Assembly (NCBI GenBank): GCA_944388145.1
Contig: CALXHQ010000008.1
Coordinates: 46,184-110,183 of the forward strand
DNA from: an uncultured Gemmiger sp.
GTDB lineage: Bacteria > Bacillota > Clostridia > Oscillospirales > Ruminococcaceae
Direction: 5' to 3'
DNA length: 64,000 nt
Below the pieces are notes generated by a model, which ran no database searches, was not told the origin of the DNA, and saw nothing but the letters and a program-made list of their open reading frames with translations. A program made the translations under genes and the position numbers. Positions 35,492 to 43,445 of this stretch are shown here, in pieces. Every line of letters starts with the position of its first letter. The stretch's first letter is position 1.

Positions 35492-35558
35492 ATGCTGAAA
35501 AGGCATGGCATGACATAAAAAATAAGTATTTTCCATGGAACACGGCAGGGGGTATAGT
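35492..35558 (+). promoter_or_regulatory. Promoter and LysR-type operator of the second DUF362 gene (copy B of the shared module)
   Basis: ATGC-N7-GCAT (35492-35506) lies 61 bases before TATAGT (35553-35558), with AATAAGTATTT and CATGGAA between, each at the same distance as in copy A at 20826-20892. The palindrome TTCCATGGAA overlaps the -35. Confidence 0.75.
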
Positions 35559-35697
35559 AATAACAGGGCAGTGGGGTGTGCGGATTGCCCGGCAGCGGCG
35601 TCAACCCCATTGCAGGTTCCTACTGATCGAATGGCGCGACGCCGCAAAGCCCGCCTGCATGGGCTGCTGCGGTCCGTGCGCAGAACGGAGGTATCCC

Positions 35698-36588
35698 ATG
35701 AAATCCAAGGTCTACTTTACCCGCACCATCACCCCGGAAAAGGTGGTGGAACTGTACAATGCCCTGGGCATTCAGCTGCCCGGCAAGGTGGCGGTCAAGG
35801 TCCACTCGGGCGAGAAGGGCAACCAGAACTACCTGCACCCCGAATTCTGGAAGCCGATGGTGGACGCTGTCCACGGCACCATCGTGGAATGCAACACCGC
35901 TTACGGCGATGCCTCCGGCGGTGTGCGCGACAACACCGACAGCCACTGGAAGCTGATGGAGGAGCACGGCTGGACCAAATATTTTACGGTGGACATTATG
36001 GATGCCGAAGGTCCCGACGTGGTCTGGCCCATCCCCAACGGCAAGATCCTGAAGGAAAACCGCCTGGGCAAAAATATCCTGAACTACGACTCCATGCTGG
36101 TGCTGGCCCATTTCAAGGGGCACCCCATGGGCGGCTACGGCAGCGCGCTGAAGCAGCTGTCCATCGGCTGCGCCTCCCGCGCGGGCAAAGCGCTGATCCA
36201 CTCGGCCGGCAAGACCGGCGACCGCTACAAAACCTGGCAGGAGCACGCCAGCAAGGTGGAGTTCCCCGAGGCGATGGCCGACGCCGCCATGAGCGTGGTG
36301 GAACACTTTAAGGACAAGATCGCCTTTATCAACGTGATGAAGAACCTGAGTGTGGATTGCGATTGCTGCATGGTGGCCGAAGACCCCTGCATGAAGGATA
36401 TCGGCATGTTGGCTTCCCTCGACCCGGTGGCCATCGACCAGGCCTGCATCGACCTGGTGCTTCAGTCGGACGACCCCGGCAAGGAGCACTTTATGGAGCG
36501 GGTCAACAGCCGCAACGGCATCCACACCATCGAGGCCGCCGCCGACCTGGGCTACGGCAGCCGGGCGTATGAGCTGATCGAGCTGTAA
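35698..36588 (+). CDS. DUF362 protein, cytoplasmic paralogue
   Basis: 296 residues with no signal peptide. It lines up along its whole length with the lipoprotein at 25463-26521, sharing VECNTAYGDA, VLAHFKGHPMGGYGSALKQLS, LSVDCDCC and DPVAIDQACIDLV. Conserved Cys residues near CDCC suggest metal or cluster binding. GGAGG precedes ATG 35698; the upstream in-frame extension crosses the promoter. It is monocistronic, under copy B of the module. Function unknown. Confidence 0.88.
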   Translation: MKSKVYFTRTITPEKVVELYNALGIQLPGKVAVKVHSGEKGNQNYLHPEFWKPMVDAVHGTIVECNTAYGDASGGVRDNTDSHWKLMEEHGWTKYFTVDIMDAEGPDVVWPIPNGKILKENRLGKNILNYDSMLVLAHFKGHPMGGYGSALKQLSIGCASRAGKALIHSAGKTGDRYKTWQEHASKVEFPEAMADAAMSVVEHFKDKIAFINVMKNLSVDCDCCMVAEDPCMKDIGMLASLDPVAIDQACIDLVLQSDDPGKEHFMERVNSRNGIHTIEAAADLGYGSRAYELIEL

Positions 36589-36606
36589 GCGCCAAAACCA
36601 GCCCCC

Positions 36607-36640
36607 AGCCCGCCGGCCCAAACAGGCCGGCGGGCTTTTG
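36607..36640 (+). terminator. Terminator after the second DUF362 gene
   Basis: A 12-bp stem (36607-36618 with 36625-36636) is followed by TTT (36637-36639). Confidence 0.8.
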
Positions 36641-36666
36641 TCTGCTGCAAAATATGGGGTTGGCGC

Positions 36667-36695
36667 TTGTGCAAACCGGGGGGATGTGGTATAAT
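36667..36695 (+). promoter_or_regulatory. Promoter of the cobalamin-uptake operon
   Basis: TTGTGC (36667-36672), a 17-base spacer, then TATAAT (36690-36695). Confidence 0.7.
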
Positions 36696-36734
36696 CGGCG
36701 ATACAAAAGCAGAAACGCGCTTTTCAAATTCGGC

Positions 36735-36865
36735 CCGCAGGGGCGGCGGCATGGCCGGTCCGCCCACCGGAGAAGCAGGGTGAAAGTCCCACACAGTCCC
36801 GCTACTGTTACAGTCAGAGCGCCGGGCGGCCCGAAGGTACATCTCCACGAGCGATGGAGAAGGGT
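36735..36865 (+). ncRNA. Cobalamin riboswitch
   Basis: The core elements occur in order: GGTGAAAGTCCC, CACAGTCCCGCTACTGT, and a B12-box-like AGTCAGAGCGCCGGGC. This is the conserved cobalamin aptamer. It lies 40 bases after a promoter and ahead of a candidate B12 uptake pair. When cobalamin binds, expression should fall; the hairpin at 36917-36953 is the likely termination stem. Confidence 0.88.
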
Positions 36866-36916
36866 ACGTGCAGCATACAACCACAGCCCGGCAGCCGCAG
36901 GCCGCCCGGGCAGTTT

Positions 36917-36953
36917 GCCGCGCCCTTCCCTGTGCAGGGGCGCGGCTGTTTTT
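36917..36953 (+). terminator. Riboswitch expression-platform terminator
   Basis: GCCGCGCCC (36917-36925) pairs with GGGCGCGGC (36938-36946), followed by TGTTTTT. Confidence 0.75.
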
Positions 36954-36954
36954 G

Positions 36955-37262
36955 TGCCATTTTTTGGTGTGTCGGTCCATCAAAGCGCTGGAAAAGCGGC
37001 AAACCGCTGAATTGCAACGCCCCGCAACGCGGCGGGCGCGGCTTTGGGGCGGTACCGCACCATGCAAAGTGCCGCAGTGGTTGCCGCGGTGAAGTTGCGT
37101 GGGGATGGCCCCGATGGAATGGAACAGTGCGTAGAGAAAATCCGACACACCCACACAGATCCGGCTCTGCAAAGAGCCGGAAAAGGCGCGGGCAGCACCA
37201 GAAAAACAGAGGAAGGCAACCCCTTTGTTTTCTTGGGCGGCTGCGCAGAAGGGAGCATAGTT
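36955..37262 (+). other. Long untranslated leader after the riboswitch
   Basis: About 300 bases with no credible gene. It contains a hairpin TCCGGCTCT/AGAGCCGGA (near 37159-37180) and several GC-rich inverted repeats (near 37020-37060), but I recognise no RNA family. Confidence 0.45.
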
Positions 37263-37667
37263 ATGGAGCAGAAAAAAACTGGCAAAAAGGTATGGTGGGC
37301 CGTACTGGGCCTGATTATTGTGGTGGCGGCGCTGGTGGGCGTCTATCTCGTCTTCGGCCCCAAGGGCACCGCGGGCGAAAAGACCATCACGGTGGATGTG
37401 GTCCTGCTGGACGGCAGTGACACCCAAACCACCATCACCACCGACGCCGAATTCCTGCGCGGTGCGCTGGAGCAGGAGAACATGATCGAGGGCACCGAGA
37501 GTGACTACGGTCTGTATGTGACCACCGTCAACGGTGTGACCGCGGATGAAAGCAAGGAACAGTGGTGGAGCTTTACCAAGGGCGGCGAGTTCCTGGAAAC
37601 CGGCGTGGACAGCACCCCCATTGCCGATGGCGACGCCTTTGAGATCACGCTGGTAGAGGGGTACTGA
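37263..37667 (+). CDS. Membrane-anchored DUF4430 protein, transcobalamin-like
   Basis: 134 residues. One N-terminal helix (about 9-33) anchors an external domain of the DUF4430 family, which resembles the C-terminal domain of transcobalamin; WWSFTKGGEFLETGV and IADGDAFEITLV are its last strands. Behind a cobalamin riboswitch and overlapping an ECF S-component gene, it is well placed to capture cobalamin or a precursor at the cell surface. GAAGGGAG precedes ATG 37263. Ligand is inferred. Confidence 0.82.
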   Translation: MEQKKTGKKVWWAVLGLIIVVAALVGVYLVFGPKGTAGEKTITVDVVLLDGSDTQTTITTDAEFLRGALEQENMIEGTESDYGLYVTTVNGVTADESKEQWWSFTKGGEFLETGVDSTPIADGDAFEITLVEGY

Positions 37668-38161
37668 TGCGCCGGCTGTCCACCCGAACCCTGGTGCTGG
37701 CCGGCCTGATGGGCGCCCTGCTGATGGTGCTGAAGGAGACCCTCTCCCTGCTGCCCGGTGAGCCGGTAACCCCGCTGATTTTGCTGTACACGCTTGAACT
37801 GCCCGCGGCGACACCCTGGGCCATCGGGGTGTTTGTGGTGCTGCAGTTTGTGCTGTACGGGCTGGGCCTGTGGAGCTGGATGTACCTGTATATCTGGTTT
37901 TTGCTCTACTTTTTGGTTCGGCGGCTGCGGCGGATGGATTCGGCCCTGGGGTGGGCGGTGGTCAGCGGCGCCTATGGCCTGGCCTTCGGCGCGCTGTGCA
38001 CGCCGGTGTATCTGGTCACAACGGGGCCGATTGCGGCCTTTGCCTGGTGGGTGGCGGGGCTGCCCACCGATTTGATCCACTGCGCGGGAAACTTTGTCAT
38101 CACGCTGGTGGTCTACCGCCCGCTGCGCCGCGCGCTGCACGGCATCCGCAGCAGGCTGTAA
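37667..38161 (+). CDS. ECF transporter S component, probable cobalamin uptake
   Basis: 164 residues with five or six helices and a basic C-terminus. The start overlaps the upstream stop (TGATG), so the two are coupled. Size and topology fit an energy-coupling factor substrate-binding subunit; the riboswitch and the DUF4430 partner point to cobalamin or cobinamide. The shared ECF ATPases are outside the window. Confidence 0.75.
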   Translation: MRRLSTRTLVLAGLMGALLMVLKETLSLLPGEPVTPLILLYTLELPAATPWAIGVFVVLQFVLYGLGLWSWMYLYIWFLLYFLVRRLRRMDSALGWAVVSGAYGLAFGALCTPVYLVTTGPIAAFAWWVAGLPTDLIHCAGNFVITLVVYRPLRRALHGIRSRL

Positions 38162-38172
38162 AACAAAAAACG

Positions 38173-38221
38173 CGCTGCCCGGCCTTCCGCATACAGGGAA
38201 GGCCGGGCAGCGGCTGTTTTT
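38173..38221 (+). terminator. Terminator of the cobalamin-uptake operon
   Basis: A 16-bp perfect stem (38173-38188 with 38197-38212) is followed by GCTGTTTTT. A second hairpin at about 38247-38294 lies between it and the converging lipoprotein gene. Confidence 0.85.
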
Positions 38222-38321
38222 GCGGAACATTTCCGCAGCACAAACGCCCCCCGGCAGCGGGGAACCGAACAGGTTCCCGCCGCCGGGGGGCGTTGTGTTT
38301 ACCGGATGGTACCGGTCAGGA

Positions 38322-39149
38322 TCAGCCGACCACAGTCACGCTGGTGATGTGGGGGTTGACACCCTCGTACCAGTACAGGAAGCCCTCGCAGTCGATGGTC
38401 TGGCCGACTTCCAGGTTCTCAACGGCCTTGTAGACATCGGTGGAGCTGTCGCACAGATAGCTTTCAACGGTGAAGGTGTAGGTCTGGCCGTTGTACTCAA
38501 CTTTGAAGTACAGGTCGTCGCCCTGGGTGCCGGAGCCGTCATCATTGTACAGGAAGGCGTACTCGGTGTCATCGTCTTTGACCGGGCTGGGGGCGACGGT
38601 CAGGCCGGTAAAGCTGACCTTCTCATTCTGGTGGCTTTCCAGCTCATCGGTGCCCAGCAGGTCGGTCACATCCATGGGCTCTGCCACGAAGGTATCATCG
38701 GTGAGGATCTCATCCAGCTGGCCATCCATGATCTCGATCTCGCCCGACCATTCCGCCTTGAAGCCGGAAACCTGGATCTTGGTGCCTTCGGTCATGGCGT
38801 CGTACTCTTCCTGGGTGCAGGCCATGTCATAGGCGAAGTAGGCACCGTCCTGGTCCTGCAGATAGACGGTGGCGGTGCCCTGCTCGGCGTAATAGGACTG
38901 CTTGGCCTGGACGTAAGCCTGGATGGTGACAGGGGCGTCCACAGCGGCGGCCATGTACTCATCGTAGCTCAGCACTTCGCCGGAAGCGGTCTCGCCGGAG
39001 GCGGGCTCCTCAGTGGTGGAATCACTGCTGGTGACGGTCTCGCTGGAGGAGGACTCCTCAGTGCTGGAAGTGCTGGTCGTGCCGCCGGCACAGGCGGTCA
39101 TGGCGCCGGCCAGGCAGAGGGCCAGTGCGGCAGAAACAAACTTTCTCAT
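38322..39149 (-). CDS. Lipoprotein with OB-fold-like repeats
   Basis: 275 residues. A type II signal ends at MTAC (Cys about 20), followed by a Ser/Thr/Glu-rich linker to about 60. Two beta-rich segments, ADMDAPVTIQAYVQAK-like (from about 70) and NEKVSFTGLTVAPSPV (from about 178), resemble OB-fold nucleic-acid or glycan-binding modules seen in clostridial lipoproteins. AAGGAG precedes the start. Partner and ligand unknown. Confidence 0.75.
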   Translation of the reverse strand: MRKFVSAALALCLAGAMTACAGGTTSTSSTEESSSSETVTSSDSTTEEPASGETASGEVLSYDEYMAAAVDAPVTIQAYVQAKQSYYAEQGTATVYLQDQDGAYFAYDMACTQEEYDAMTEGTKIQVSGFKAEWSGEIEIMDGQLDEILTDDTFVAEPMDVTDLLGTDELESHQNEKVSFTGLTVAPSPVKDDDTEYAFLYNDDGSGTQGDDLYFKVEYNGQTYTFTVESYLCDSSTDVYKAVENLEVGQTIDCEGFLYWYEGVNPHITSVTVVG

Positions 39150-39254
39150 GGGTAAAATTCTCCTTTGTTTTGTGCATCGTAGGGCGGCGAAGAAGGACCA
39201 ACCGGATGCCGGTCCCCGCCAGCTCGCCAGCCCGGTGGTGGATGAACAACTTTA

Positions 39255-39282
39255 ATTATAGTGGTCCCGGGGCAAAAATCAA
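39255..39282 (-). promoter_or_regulatory. Promoter of the OB-fold lipoprotein gene
   Basis: Minus strand: TTGATT (39282-39277), a 16-base spacer, then TATAAT (39260-39255). The stretch 39285-39420 beyond it shows no gene. Confidence 0.55.
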
Positions 39283-39421
39283 CCTGGCGGGCGCCCAAAA
39301 CGGGAAATCGTTACCAAATTGGAACGAATGTGACTGTGCATGGCGCACAAAAAGCAGCGCGGCTGCCCGCCGCCCCTGCCCGGGATGTCCCGCGGCGGTC
39401 CGCATCCGGCGGGCCGGCCAC

Positions 39422-39456
39422 AAAAATCCCCCGCCGGCCACAGGGACCGGCGGGGG
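39422..39456 (-). terminator. Terminator of the aldolase gene
   Basis: CCCCCGCCGG (39428-39437) pairs with CCGGCGGGGG (39447-39456); on the minus strand the stem is followed by ATTTTTG. Confidence 0.85.
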
Positions 39457-39509
39457 AAAATGCGTTTTACTGGATCGCCCGGCAGGGCATCGGGATCAGC
39501 CGGCGGACA

Positions 39510-40373
39510 TCAGGCCTTGTTGGCGCTGCCGAACAGCTCGATCTTCTCGCGGACCTTGTCCATAATGGCGTCGGCGCCCGGCTTCAGCAGCTTGCGGGGG
39601 TCGTAGCCCTTGCCCTGCTGATCCTTGCCGGCCTCAATGTAGGCGCGGGTTGCCTCGGCAAAGACCAGCTGGCAGTCGGTGTTGACGTTGATCTTGCAGA
39701 CGCCCAGGCTGATGGCCTTCTGGACCATCTCGTCGGGGATGCCGGTGCCGCCGTGCAGCACCAGGGGAATGTTGTTGGTGGCTTTGTGGATGCGGTCCAG
39801 CGCCTCAAAGTCCAGGCCCTTCCAGTTGTCAGGATAGATGCCGTGGATGTTGCCGATGCCGGCAGCCAGGAAGTCCACGCCCAGGGCGGTGATGCGGGCG
39901 CACTCCTCGGGGTCGGCGATCTCGCCGGCGCCCACAACGCCGTCCTCAACGCCGCCGATGGAGCCGACCTCGGCCTCGATGGACAGGCCCTTGTCATGGG
40001 CCAGCTCGACCAGCTCCTTGGTCTTGGCAACGTTCTCCTCGATGGGGTAGTGGGAGCCGTCGAACATGATGGAGGTGAAGCCGGCCTCAATGCAGGCCTT
40101 GGCGCCCTCATAGGTGCCGTGGTCCAGGTGCAGCGCCACAGGCACGGTGATGCCCAGGCTCTCGTCCATGGCCTTGACCATGGCGGCGACCGTCTTGAAA
40201 CCGGTCATATACTTGCCGGCGCCCTCGGACACGCCCAGGATGACCGGGCTGTTCATGGCCTGCGCCTGCAGCAGGATGGACTTGGTCCACTCCAGGTTGT
40301 TGATGTTGAACTGACCGACGCCGTAATGGCCGTCGCGCGCCTTGCGCAGCATGTTGGTTGCATTTACCAGCAT
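39510..40373 (-). CDS. fba: Class II fructose-bisphosphate aldolase
   Basis: 287 residues. It splits fructose-1,6-bisphosphate (or a related ketose bisphosphate) using zinc. VALHLDHGTYEGAKACIEAG holds the zinc His and catalytic Asp, IEAEVGSIGGVEDG the second zinc-site region, and LVLHGGTGIPDEM plus KINVNTDCQ the phosphate-binding loops. GGGAGGTAA precedes ATG 40373, and codon use suggests high expression. Tagatose-bisphosphate specificity cannot be excluded. Confidence 0.93.
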   Translation of the reverse strand: MLVNATNMLRKARDGHYGVGQFNINNLEWTKSILLQAQAMNSPVILGVSEGAGKYMTGFKTVAAMVKAMDESLGITVPVALHLDHGTYEGAKACIEAGFTSIMFDGSHYPIEENVAKTKELVELAHDKGLSIEAEVGSIGGVEDGVVGAGEIADPEECARITALGVDFLAAGIGNIHGIYPDNWKGLDFEALDRIHKATNNIPLVLHGGTGIPDEMVQKAISLGVCKINVNTDCQLVFAEATRAYIEAGKDQQGKGYDPRKLLKPGADAIMDKVREKIELFGSANKA

Positions 40374-40503
40374 AGATATTACCTCCCTGCAATTTGCCGG
40401 ACACGCCGCAGCCGGCCCCGCCAGCAGCCCTTGCGCTGCCGGCGAAACCCGCCGCCGTGTCCAACGGTTGGAAAAGCGCACTGCCGCGCTTTCTCTGGCT
40501 TTT

Positions 40504-40532
40504 ATTATAGTCCGGGGTTGTCAAAAAAGCAA
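40504..40532 (-). promoter_or_regulatory. Promoter of fba
   Basis: Minus strand: TTGCTT (40532-40527), a 17-base spacer, then TATAAT (40509-40504). Confidence 0.65.
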
Positions 40533-40596
40533 CAGCCATGACCAGCCTGAAAACAAAAAATGCCGCAAGCTTTCCCGCTGGCAGCCGCCCGGCGGA

Positions 40597-40625
40597 TTGA
40601 CTTGTCCCTCCGGGGGTGATATACT
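40597..40625 (+). promoter_or_regulatory. Promoter of the ABC-F gene
   Basis: TTGACT (40597-40602), a 17-base spacer, then TATACT (40620-40625). It gives a leader of about 330 bases. Confidence 0.75.
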
Positions 40626-40657
40626 GGAGCCAGTTTCAAGGAAATTGAGGTGGAAAG

Positions 40658-40678
40658 ATGCGCAAGGAACTCTGCTGA
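40658..40678 (+). CDS. Six-residue leader peptide of the ABC-F gene
   Basis: ATG 40658 opens a frame reading MRKELC and stop, behind a good GAGGTGG site. It lies between the promoter and an intrinsic terminator upstream of an antibiotic-resistance-type ABC-F gene. Stalling of a drug-bound ribosome on such short frames is known to switch ABC-F and erm leaders from termination to readthrough. The peptide is inferred from start, spacing and position. Confidence 0.65.
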   Translation: MRKELC

Positions 40679-40815
40679 TTGTTGGACCGGCTGTTACGGG
40701 GCGGCGCCGCCCTGGTTTCGCCTGTCCACGGCAGGGTCGCCGTGCGCAGTCTTTCCGCTTTTTGCTGTCCCGCCGCCAGGATCTGGCCGGAGGGCGGCAC
40801 CGTCCGCGCTGTTTG

Positions 40816-40868
40816 CCGGACGGCAGGGGAGCGCCTGGCCGCCGCCCTGCCGTCCGGTTTTGCTTTTT
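40816..40868 (+). terminator. Attenuator in the ABC-F leader
   Basis: CCGGACGGCAGGG (40816-40828) pairs perfectly with its complement (40845-40857), then TTTTGCTTTTT. It lies about 100 bases before the coding region and would stop transcription unless an alternative structure forms. Confidence 0.82.
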
Positions 40869-40962
40869 AACAGCAAGGGTGTATCGGGACCATCCAGAGT
40901 GCCGCTGAGGAACGGAGCAGGGCTGAGGATTGTTCAGATACCCCCAAGGAGGGCGATGCCTT

Positions 40963-42465
40963 ATGTCACTGTTTCAAATCAGCCGCCTGACGTTTGCCTG
41001 GCCAGGCAGCTACGACAATGTTTTTACCAACCTGAACCTGCGGCTGGACACCGGCTGGAAACTGGGCCTGACCGGCCGCAACGGCCGCGGCAAGACCACC
41101 CTGCTGCGCCTGATCTGCGGGGAGGAGGATTATGACGGCCGCATCGAACTGCAGGAGCATCCCTGCCGCTTCCCGGCGCCGGTGGCTGACCCGGGCCGGC
41201 CGGTGGCCCGGGTGGTGCGTGCCCTGGCGGGGGAGGAGGCGGCTGACTGGCAGATTGAGCGGGAACTTGATCTGCTGGGGCTGGGGGAGGCGGCCCTTGG
41301 CCGGCCTTTTGCCAGCCTGTCCCCCGGCGAACAGACCCGTGCCCTGCTGGCGGCGCTGTTTTTGCAGCCGGAGGGGTATCCGCTGCTGGATGAACCCACC
41401 AACCACCTGGATGCCGCCGGACGCGCGTTGCTGGGGCGGTATCTGCGGGGGCAGCGGCGGGGCTTTTTGCTGGTGTCCCACGACCGGATGCTGCTGAACG
41501 AGTGCGCGGACCATATCCTTTCGCTGGAAAAAACCGGTCCGCTGCTGATCCAGGGCGGCTACGACGACTGGCAGCGGGAGACCGACCGCCGCGACGCCCG
41601 GGAGCTGGCCGAAAACCAGCGGCTTACCCGGGAGATCGGCCGGCTGGAGGAGGGGATCCGCCGCACCGGCGCCTGGGCGGCCCAGGTGGAAAAAAGCAAG
41701 TTTGGCACCCGCAACTCCGGGCTGCGGGCGGACCGGGGCTATGTGGGGCATCAGGCGGCCCGGATGATGAAGCGGGCCAAGGTCATCCAGGCGCGGCAGC
41801 AGAAGGCACTGGCTGAAAAATCCACCTTGCTGCAGGACCTGGAGACCGCCGAACCCCTGAAACTCCATCCGCTGCCTGCGCCCGACGGCTGCCTGGTGCG
41901 CTGCCGGGACCTGACCGTCTGCTATGGGGACCGGCCGGTCTTTTCCGGGCTGACAATGGAACTGCGCAGCGGTGAGCGGCTGGCGCTGCGCGGCAGGAAC
42001 GGGTGCGGCAAGACCAGCCTGCTCCGGTTGATCTGCGGGCAGCCGGTGCCCCACACCGGCCTGTGTGAGACGGCGTCCGGGCTGGTGATTTCCAGCCTGC
42101 CCCAGATGGCGGAAGCCTTTGCCGGCACCCCCGCCGACTACGCGGAGGAATTCCGGCTGGACCGGCCGCTTTTCTTTGCCATCCTGCGCAAGCTGGGGTT
42201 TGCACGGGTCCAACTGGAAAAGCCGGTTTGCGCGCTGAGCGCCGGGCAGCAGAAAAAGCTGCTGTTGGCCCGCAGCCTGTGCCAGCCGGCCCAGCTGTAT
42301 GTGTGGGACGAACCGCTGAACTATATGGATGTGCTTTCCCGCCGGCAGATCGAGGAGCTGATCCTGGCCTGCCGCCCCACCCTGCTGTTTGTGGAACATG
42401 ACCGCGCCTTCTGCACACGGGTTGCCACCCGCACCCTGGTGCTGGACGGGGCGCCGGAAACCTGA
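40963..42465 (+). CDS. ABC-F ribosomal protection protein (Lsa-like)
   Basis: 500 residues, two ABC domains and no membrane helices. Walker A motifs are GRNGRGKTT (about 38) and GRNGCGKTS (about 347); signatures are LSPGEQTRALLAAL and LSAGQQKKLLLARSL; an interdomain linker rich in charged residues spans about 200-300. The N-terminus resembles Lsa/Vga-type proteins that displace lincosamides, streptogramin A and pleuromutilins from the ribosome. AAGGAGG precedes ATG 40963. The leader peptide and attenuator support drug-inducible control. Spectrum not readable from sequence. Confidence 0.88.
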   Translation: MSLFQISRLTFAWPGSYDNVFTNLNLRLDTGWKLGLTGRNGRGKTTLLRLICGEEDYDGRIELQEHPCRFPAPVADPGRPVARVVRALAGEEAADWQIERELDLLGLGEAALGRPFASLSPGEQTRALLAALFLQPEGYPLLDEPTNHLDAAGRALLGRYLRGQRRGFLLVSHDRMLLNECADHILSLEKTGPLLIQGGYDDWQRETDRRDARELAENQRLTREIGRLEEGIRRTGAWAAQVEKSKFGTRNSGLRADRGYVGHQAARMMKRAKVIQARQQKALAEKSTLLQDLETAEPLKLHPLPAPDGCLVRCRDLTVCYGDRPVFSGLTMELRSGERLALRGRNGCGKTSLLRLICGQPVPHTGLCETASGLVISSLPQMAEAFAGTPADYAEEFRLDRPLFFAILRKLGFARVQLEKPVCALSAGQQKKLLLARSLCQPAQLYVWDEPLNYMDVLSRRQIEELILACRPTLLFVEHDRAFCTRVATRTLVLDGAPET

Positions 42466-42510
42466 AAAGCGGTCGGATGCCGCCCCATTGGGGCAGCATC
42501 CGACCGCTTT
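42466..42510. terminator. Bidirectional terminator between the ABC-F and glycosylase genes
   Basis: A 15-bp stem (42466-42480 with 42496-42510) carries an inner GCCCC/GGGGC hairpin. AAA on the left and TTT on the right serve the converging genes. Confidence 0.8.
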
Positions 42511-42527
42511 CTGCGTTGCCTGTATCT

Positions 42528-43382
42528 CTAGATCCGGCCGTGTGCGCCGGTTTGTGCGGCAGTCTTTTTTGCGCCGCCCCGCGGCAGGCGGGTGCGGGCA
42601 TACTCAAAGATGTACTGCTGGGCAATGCCCGCATAGCCCTTTGCCGCCCGGGGCATCCCTTTTGGGAAAAAGGCTTTCATCGCCTTTTTCATCCAAACGT
42701 CCATCGGGCAGGCGTCCCACACGCCCAGGCCGTAGAGCAGCACACAGTCGGCAACCTTGGGGCCCACGCCCTTCAGCGCCATCAGGCGGGCGCGGGCCTG
42801 CTCCGGCGGGAGGGCGGCCAGCAGGTCAGGGCACAGATCACCGGAAACTACCGCCCGGGCGGCACCCAAAAGATAATCGCTCCGCCAGCCGGCCCGCAGC
42901 ACCGCCATGGTGTCAGGTGTCTGGGCGGCCAGCGCCGCCGGGGTGGGGAAGGCCCGCAGCCCGCCCGGCAGCGGTGCGCCGCACAGCGCACAAAGCCGCT
43001 CCACAATGCCCCGGATGCGCGGGATGTTGTTGTTCTGGCTGATCAAAAAGGTGCACAGCACCTCAAAAAATGGCTGGCGTAGCACCCGCAGTCCCGGCGC
43101 GGCGGCGACGCAGGCGGCCAGGCGCCTGCTTTTGGCAAAACGGGCCAGAATGGCGGTGTAATCCAAATCCAGGGCGAAGTAGTTTTGCCAGAACGGATCG
43201 TCCGCCGCCGGGCAGCGGGCCAGCAGCAGGCCGTTTTCGATCCGTACCGTCACCGCCCGCCCCGCCGCAATGCCCTGCCAGCCGGCGGGCGTTTGCTGCC
43301 AGCGAAAGCACTGCCCGCTGGACAGCGTCGCATCCAGGTCCAGCCCCCGGGCCGGGCCCAGAGCATGCAGATCCTTGTCCAT
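42528..43382 (-). CDS. 8-oxoguanine DNA glycosylase, OGG1 type
   Basis: 284 residues. SGQCFRWQ opens the N-domain, SQNNNIPRIRGIVERL the helical core, and LKGVGPKVADCVLLYGLG the helix-hairpin-helix with catalytic Lys; the catalytic Asp is in ACPMDVWM. The pair is that of OGG1 enzymes, which remove oxidised guanine and nick the strand. It repairs oxidative damage, of use to an anaerobe exposed to oxygen. AAGGCGG precedes the start. Confidence 0.9.
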   Translation of the reverse strand: MDKDLHALGPARGLDLDATLSSGQCFRWQQTPAGWQGIAAGRAVTVRIENGLLLARCPAADDPFWQNYFALDLDYTAILARFAKSRRLAACVAAAPGLRVLRQPFFEVLCTFLISQNNNIPRIRGIVERLCALCGAPLPGGLRAFPTPAALAAQTPDTMAVLRAGWRSDYLLGAARAVVSGDLCPDLLAALPPEQARARLMALKGVGPKVADCVLLYGLGVWDACPMDVWMKKAMKAFFPKGMPRAAKGYAGIAQQYIFEYARTRLPRGGAKKTAAQTGAHGRI

Positions 43383-43445
43383 AAAAATTCCGCCTTTCGC
43401 ACAAAAAGCAGGCAATTGTTTTGTGAAAATCGACAGGTTCCTGAC

